Shown here: piece after piece, positions 30,772 to 35,753 of the stretch
How the letters are laid out: each line of letters opens with the position of its first letter
Numbering within the stretch: position 1 is the first letter of the stretch
Origin: Phialocephala subalpina
Lineage: Eukaryota; Ascomycota; Leotiomycetes; Helotiales; Mollisiaceae
Direction: 5' to 3'
DNA length: 35,753 bases
Assembly (NCBI GenBank): GCA_900073065.1
Contig: FJOG01000079.1
Span: 78,736-114,488, forward strand
Notes under the pieces: model-generated
What the model saw: the letters and a program-made list of their open reading frames with translations, nothing else
Databases searched by the model: none
Told to the model about the DNA's origin: nothing
Translations under genes and position numbers: made by a program

Positions 30772-33649
30772 ATGTCGAACAGTATCAAGGTTGTGGCGCG
30801 GTTCAGGCCGCAGAACAAAACCGAGATTGAGGTCGGGGGTCAGCCTATTGTCGAATTCGAGAGCGAGGACACATGCAGACTAGACGTAGGTATTCCATCA
30901 GAGTGTCCCAGGCGATTACTAACGTGATTTACAGTCGAAAGAGGCGTCGGGGTCATTCACATTCGACAGAGTGTTTGATATGAACTCGCGCCAAAAAGAT
31001 GTCTTCGATTTCTCCATCAAGTCTACGGTCGACGATATTCTCAACGGGTACAATGGAACGGTCTTTGCATACGGTCAGACGGGTGCGGGAAAGTCATATA
31101 CCATGATGGGGACGGACATGGACGATGAAGAGGGGAGGGGTGTGATTCCTAGAATCGTGGAACAGATCTTCGCCAGCATATTGGCTAGCCCTGGGACCAT
31201 CGAGTACACAGTACGAGTCAGCTATATGGAAATCTATATGGAGCGAATTCGAGATCTTCTGGCGCCACATAACGACAACCTGCCGGTCCACGAAGAGAAG
31301 AACAGAGGTGTGTACGTGAAGGGGTTGCTAGAAATTTACGTCTCGAGCGTGCAGGAGGTCTACGAGGTCATGCGAAGGGGTGGAAGCGCAAGAGCGGTTG
31401 CATCAACAAACATGAACGCAGAATCATCACGATCCCATTCGATATTCGTCATCACCATAACCCAGAAGAACGTCGAGACTGGCTCAGCGAAGAGTGGACA
31501 GCTTTTCTTGGTCGACTTGGCAGGTAGTGAGAAGGTCGGCAAGACTGGTGCTAGTGGACAGACTCTGGAAGAAGCCAAGAAAATCAACAAGAGTTTGAGT
31601 GCTCTGGGTATGGTCATCAACAACCTGACGGACGGCAAATCATCCCATATTCCATATCGAGATTCGAAACTTACTCGTATTCTGCAAGAGAGTTTGGGAG
31701 GAAACAGCCGGACAACACTTATCATCAACTGCTCGCCGAGTAGCTACAACGATGCGGAAACACTCAGTACGATGCGGTTTGGTATGCGAGCAAAGGCGAT
31801 CAAGAACAAGGCCAAGATCAATGCGGAAATCAGTCCAGCAGAGCTTAAGGCACTGCTCAAGAAGGCGCAATCGCAGGTTTCGACGTTCGAGCAGTACATA
31901 CAGACTTTGGATGGGGAAGTACAACAATGGCGGTCTGGAGAGACGGTACCAAAGGACAAATGGGCTCCTCCATTAGATGGACTGGGAGTTGCGAGGACGA
32001 AAGCACAACCACCCAGACCATCTACACCATCCAGGCTGACAACAGAAAGTCGAGCAGAGACACCTGCTATCTCGGAACGATCAGCGACGCCAAGTCTGCC
32101 TATGGACAAGGATGAACGAGAAGAGTTCTTGCGACGGGAGAATGAGCTTCAAGACCAGATTGCCGAGAAAGAGTCCCAAATTGCTGCGGTTGAGAAGGCC
32201 ATGCGAGATACCAAGGAGGAACTTGCATACCTAAAGGAGCGGGATAGCAAGGCAAACCGAGATAACGAGAAGCTCACTAGCGATGCTAACGAGTTCAAGA
32301 TGCAGATGGAGCGGTTGAATTTCGAGAGCAAGGAGGCACAGATCACCATGGATGGTCTCAAGGAAGCCAATGCGGAGCTGACTGCGGAGCTGGATGAAGT
32401 CAAGCAACAACTACTTGATGTGAAGATGTCAGCAAAGGAGACCAGTGCTGTGCTGGACGAAAAGGAGAAGAAGAAAGCCGAGAAGATGGCTCAGATGATG
32501 GCATCCTTTGACCTCGGAGGAGACGTCTTCAGCGACAATGAGCGGACTATCAAGAAGGTCATCGACCATGTTGATGCTCTTCACGAACAGTCCTCGGCCG
32601 GCGAAGCTATTCCTCCGGATGAGCTTTCAGAAATCCGCGCAGCACTCGTGGAAACTCAGGGCATTGTTCGACAAGCAGAGCTTTCGATGTACGCCCCTGC
32701 AGAAAGCAGTGCCAACGTCAAGCGGAGAGAGGAGCTCGAGGGACGTCTCGCAGCCATTGAGAGTGAATACGAGGAGCTTCTGGAACGCAACCTCAGCGAG
32801 GCCGATGTTGAGGAAGTCAAGACTCGTTTGGCACAAGCTTATGCGAACAAGCAAGATGTGCAAACATCTCTGGTGGAGGACTTGAAGGCAGAGCTTGCAC
32901 AAAAGACTTCAGAAATCCAAAAGTTCAAGGCTGTCAACGAGGACTTGCAACAGAAGGTCAAGGCTGGCGGTGCTCCAAACGGCAACACCAGCATGGCAAA
33001 CGGCAAGACCGTACAACAGCAGATCGCTGAGTTCGACGTCATGAAGAAGAGCTTGATGAGAGATCTTCAGAACAGATGCGAGCGTGTGGTCGAGCTTGAA
33101 ATCAGTTTGGATGAAACCAGGGAGCAATACAACAATGTTCTCCGATCATCAAACAACAGAGCCCAGCAGAAGAAGATGGCGTTCTTGGAGAGGAACCTGG
33201 AGCAACTGACTCACGTCCAGCGACAACTCGTTGAGCAAAACGGCAGTCTCAAAAAGGAGGTTGCTATCGCAGAGCGTAAGCTAATTGCCAGAAATGAGCG
33301 TATCCAATCTCTAGAATCTTTACTTCAAGATTCTCAAGAGAAGCTCACAGCAGCGAATCATCGGTATGTCTCATTCCCCATTTCCTCCGATCATTCACTA
33401 ACAAAACATAGCTTCGAAGCACAACTCACAGCAGTCAAGGAACGTCTCGACGCCGTCAAGGCAACACGACAAATGGGCTCCCCCACAAACGGCAGCTTCT
33501 CCTTCGGCGGAGCCGGATCCCGAATCGCCAAGCCACTTCGAGGAGGCGGTGGTGATGGGCCCGTTATTCCTACTATCAGTGGACTTCAAAATGAAGCTTC
33601 TGGCAACACTGGCAAGCGAACTAGCTGGTTCTTCTCGGGCCAGAAATGA
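30772..33649 (+). CDS. Conventional kinesin heavy chain (kinesin-1, fungal NKIN type)
   Basis: Three exons, 30772-30885, 30935-33363 and 33412-33649, give 926 residues, almost exactly the usual size of fungal conventional kinesin. The motor domain begins MSNSIKVVARFRPQNK. It has the P-loop GQTGAGKS at 85-92, switch I NAESSRSHS, switch II DLAGSEK, and the end-of-motor stretch MRFGMRAKAIKNKAKINAE. From about residue 340 to 860 are heptad-rich coiled coils (stalk). The C-terminal tail is glycine/arginine-rich. The protein walks to microtubule plus ends and carries vesicles toward hyphal tips. The second intron (33364-33411, 48 nt, branch CACTAAC) has no stop and is a multiple of three, so it can be mistaken for coding. 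The splice restores the direct join HR-FEAQLTAVKER. Confidence 0.95.
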
Positions 33650-34308
33650 AGCAATCATCATAACATCACCGGGGATCTGAACATCGGAGGAAAGGGAATG
33701 GAAGGGAATGGAAGGTATGGGAGCATGGAGAGGAAGCAATGAAAGAGTAGACTAGATGAGATGAGTCATGTATACCCACGTTTTCCGTTACGGTTCTTTG
33801 GATTGTTGGTTATTCCCGTCTCTTCTCTTTGCGTCGTTAATTGCATAGAATGGGATGGGAGCGGGAGCGACATACACTGATTGCGGGATGGGAGGATCAT
33901 GGGGTGGGTGGACTACCTTTTATTCAGAATGGCGAGCAAGTATCTACATGGGCGCGCTGGATGGATGGCTGGAAGGTCGATATAGGCGTTGCGAAATCAT
34001 TAATTGAGGATTGCCCAACTCTGGAATTTGGGCTTATTGTCCGTTTTTGTTACAGTTGCTGTGGAACCATGATGGTGTTGCACTGTTTTACTCGAATTAC
34101 GAAATGTTCGGGATTAGTGGAGCCTCTGGGTCTCTTGGTCTCTTTGCTTTTGACTTTCTTTCTTTTTGCGCCAGTTCGACCACTTGGGACTAGACTGTGT
34201 CTCTCTGTAATCTCTTCTCCAAGACCAGAGTAGGCCCTGCGGAATACGGCCAGGATATTTTCTTTCCTTCAAACTTTTCTCGCCGTCCGCTCTCGACGTC
34301 GAGTTGTC
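33650..34308. other. 3' flank of kinesin
   Basis: Starts with GGAATGGAAGGGAATGGAAGG direct repeats (about 33695-33716) just after the kinesin stop. No gene is recognised in the rest. Open frames at 33841-34233 and 34011-34193 are not protein-like. Confidence 0.4.
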
Positions 34309-34590
34309 ATGGCGCTCCAGCTATGCATTACCTACATAATTCTTTGGTTCGCACGAGTATGGTGTGGACAGATAACCGACGCTCACCCACAAACCGCCTA
34401 CGGAAGCTTCCTCAACCCACCTGGCGACGGCACTCTTTCGCCAACCTTAAAATAGGTTGCTGGCACTCAGTAGACTATCACATTGGCGAATCTGCCCAAT
34501 AACTCTCAGGGGGTTTTGCATTTGGAGATATTTCAAGACCCACGATATGCTGCAACTGATACGATTCTTGGTTGGTGTCTTTCTTGACTA
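34309..34590 (+). pseudogene. Remnant of a secreted or membrane protein gene
   Basis: The frame from ATG 34309 begins with a hydrophobic, signal-like stretch (ALQLCITYIILWFARVWC) and then AYGSFLNPPGDGTLSPTLK. It is stopped by TAG at 34453-34455, resumes VAGTQ, is stopped again by TAG at 34471-34473, and resumes TITLANLPNNSQ and then GVLHLEIFQDPRYA in the same frame. The pattern of a signal peptide, FxNPP and then a short beta-domain motif (TQ.TI..) occurs in fungal Ser/Thr-rich surface proteins with a membrane anchor. Both stops would arise from CAG by one C-to-T change at CpA. Beyond about 34590 similarity is lost as the terminal A+T block approaches. Function and family are uncertain. Confidence 0.4.
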
Positions 34591-34744
34591 GATACTGCGC
34601 TTTAGCCCCAGAACGATGTTCATTTTACGTTACACATTTTAGCCGTTGTTTGTCCAGAATAATCACCTCCTTCTACGTGCTCGCCAAGTAACGGCATATG
34701 GACCTCTTGCCGCTTTGCTTACGATCAAGGTTAAAGTAACGCGC

Positions 34745-35753
34745 CGCTGAATAATAGCCAAATAAAAGTATAATTATAATGATATTTAAAGAGTAATCTT
34801 TATAATATATATAACAAAAATAATAATTATTATTATTATTATTATTATTTTAAAATTAATATAAATTATATATTTATTTAAAATAAAAAAAACTATTAAA
34901 ATAAAGAATTATACTAAGAAATTAATTTATTTAATATAAAGAAATACGTTAAAATCCATAGATTTATTAGGTTTATAATATATTTATAAATTAATTTTTA
35001 TTAAATATTATTTTAAAACTTTTTAATAAAATTAATTAAATTAAAATTAAAATTAATATAAAGATTAATTCGAAGGATTAAATAAAAATTAAAATTCTTT
35101 ATATAAAAATATAATTACTAAATTTATTTTAAATATTTATTTATTTAAAAAAATTAATTAAAATAAAGAAAGTAATAAAAATAAAATTTATTTTAATAAT
35201 ATTTTATTTTATTTTAAATAAATTAAAACTCGAATTAATATTTTTTTTTTCTTTAGTTTTATAAAAATTTGAATTCTAATTAATTTGTTTTTCTTTTCTT
35301 TATAATATTAAAATTTTTAAAAGAAATAATCTAATTAAATTATTATTCAAATTTTAAAATTAATTAGAATAAATTTCTTTTAATATTATAATTATTTTAT
35401 TTTCGAATCGAATTATAATTTTATTAATAATTATATTATAATTAAATTTTTATAATTAAATATTAATTATTTAAATATAAAAATTCAAAGATTTTAATTA
35501 AAAATTTCTTTCAAATTTATAAGATATTATATTCGTAATTAATAATATAATAATTAGAATTATTCAAAATTTATATATAAAATATTATATAATATAATAG
35601 ATTAAAATTAATAAATTTCAAATTTTTATTTGATATATAAATTTTTATAAATAATAAGTATAATATAATTTTAAAGTTTATATATTTTTCTTTTAAATTA
35701 TTAATATTCTTTTTTATAATATCGAGAATTTAATTATATAAAAATAATTCAAA
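34745..35753. repeat. A+T-rich block, RIP-like, to window end
   Basis: About one kilobase almost free of G and C, with an ATT microsatellite at 34827-34849. No reading frame of note. The transition from GC-normal DNA at about 34740 is sharp. It looks like the edge of a larger A+T isochore, which in these fungi usually consists of transposons mutated by RIP. The element cannot be identified. Confidence 0.6.

Noticed and set aside
33841..34233. 130-residue frame after the kinesin gene
   Set aside because: No motif and irregular composition; probably untranslated or intergenic.
1..35753. CRISPR arrays, bacterial operons, tRNA or rRNA genes
   Set aside because: No regularly spaced repeats, and no cloverleaf or rRNA core sequence was recognised; the window is fungal nuclear DNA.

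Overview
The window is nuclear DNA of a filamentous ascomycete (Pezizomycotina). Genes carry short (44-61 nt) GT-AG introns with CTAAC/CTGAC-type branch points. Fungus-specific families are present: HET-domain proteins, a Zn(II)2Cys6 factor, a CYSTM protein and a fungal conventional kinesin. Gene-bearing DNA of ordinary base composition alternates with almost pure A+T blocks (about 3180-3960 and 34745-35753) that resemble RIP-mutated repeats. I cannot name the species; a leotiomycete-like genome is only a guess.

Layout. 1-2211: 3' part of an unrecognised gene (+). 2212-4497: gene-poor, with a decayed HET-domain fragment and an A+T block. 4498-6678: intact HET-domain gene (-). 7783-8616: single-pass membrane protein (-, one intron). 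9601-25370: an apparent carbon-catabolism neighbourhood containing a dihydroxyacetone synthase/transketolase-like gene (-, broken), a short-chain dehydrogenase (+, intact), a HET pseudogene (-), a dihydroxyacetone kinase pseudogene (-), an MFS sugar transporter (+, intact, 8 exons) and a Zn2Cys6 transcription factor (+, one apparent frameshift). 26775-33649: conserved housekeeping genes, namely a CYSTM tail protein (+), mitochondrial acetyl-CoA acetyltransferase (-), the RAD6/UBC2 ubiquitin-conjugating enzyme (+) and conventional kinesin heavy chain (+). 34309 to about 34600: remnant of a gene with in-frame stops, running into a terminal A+T block.

The most interesting feature is the 9.6-25.4 kb neighbourhood. 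Transporter, oxidoreductase, DHA synthase-like enzyme, DHA kinase and regulator together look like a sugar/polyol or formaldehyde-to-DHA catabolic cluster. The two enzymes that would define the pathway are both broken. The DHA synthase has an exact 250-bp tandem duplication, with the expected N-terminal cofactor-binding segment missing. The DHA kinase carries stops and substitutions that fit C-to-T changes at CpA, plus frameshifts. The transporter and dehydrogenase remain intact. This suggests a cluster in the course of loss, with assembly error a live alternative for the duplication.
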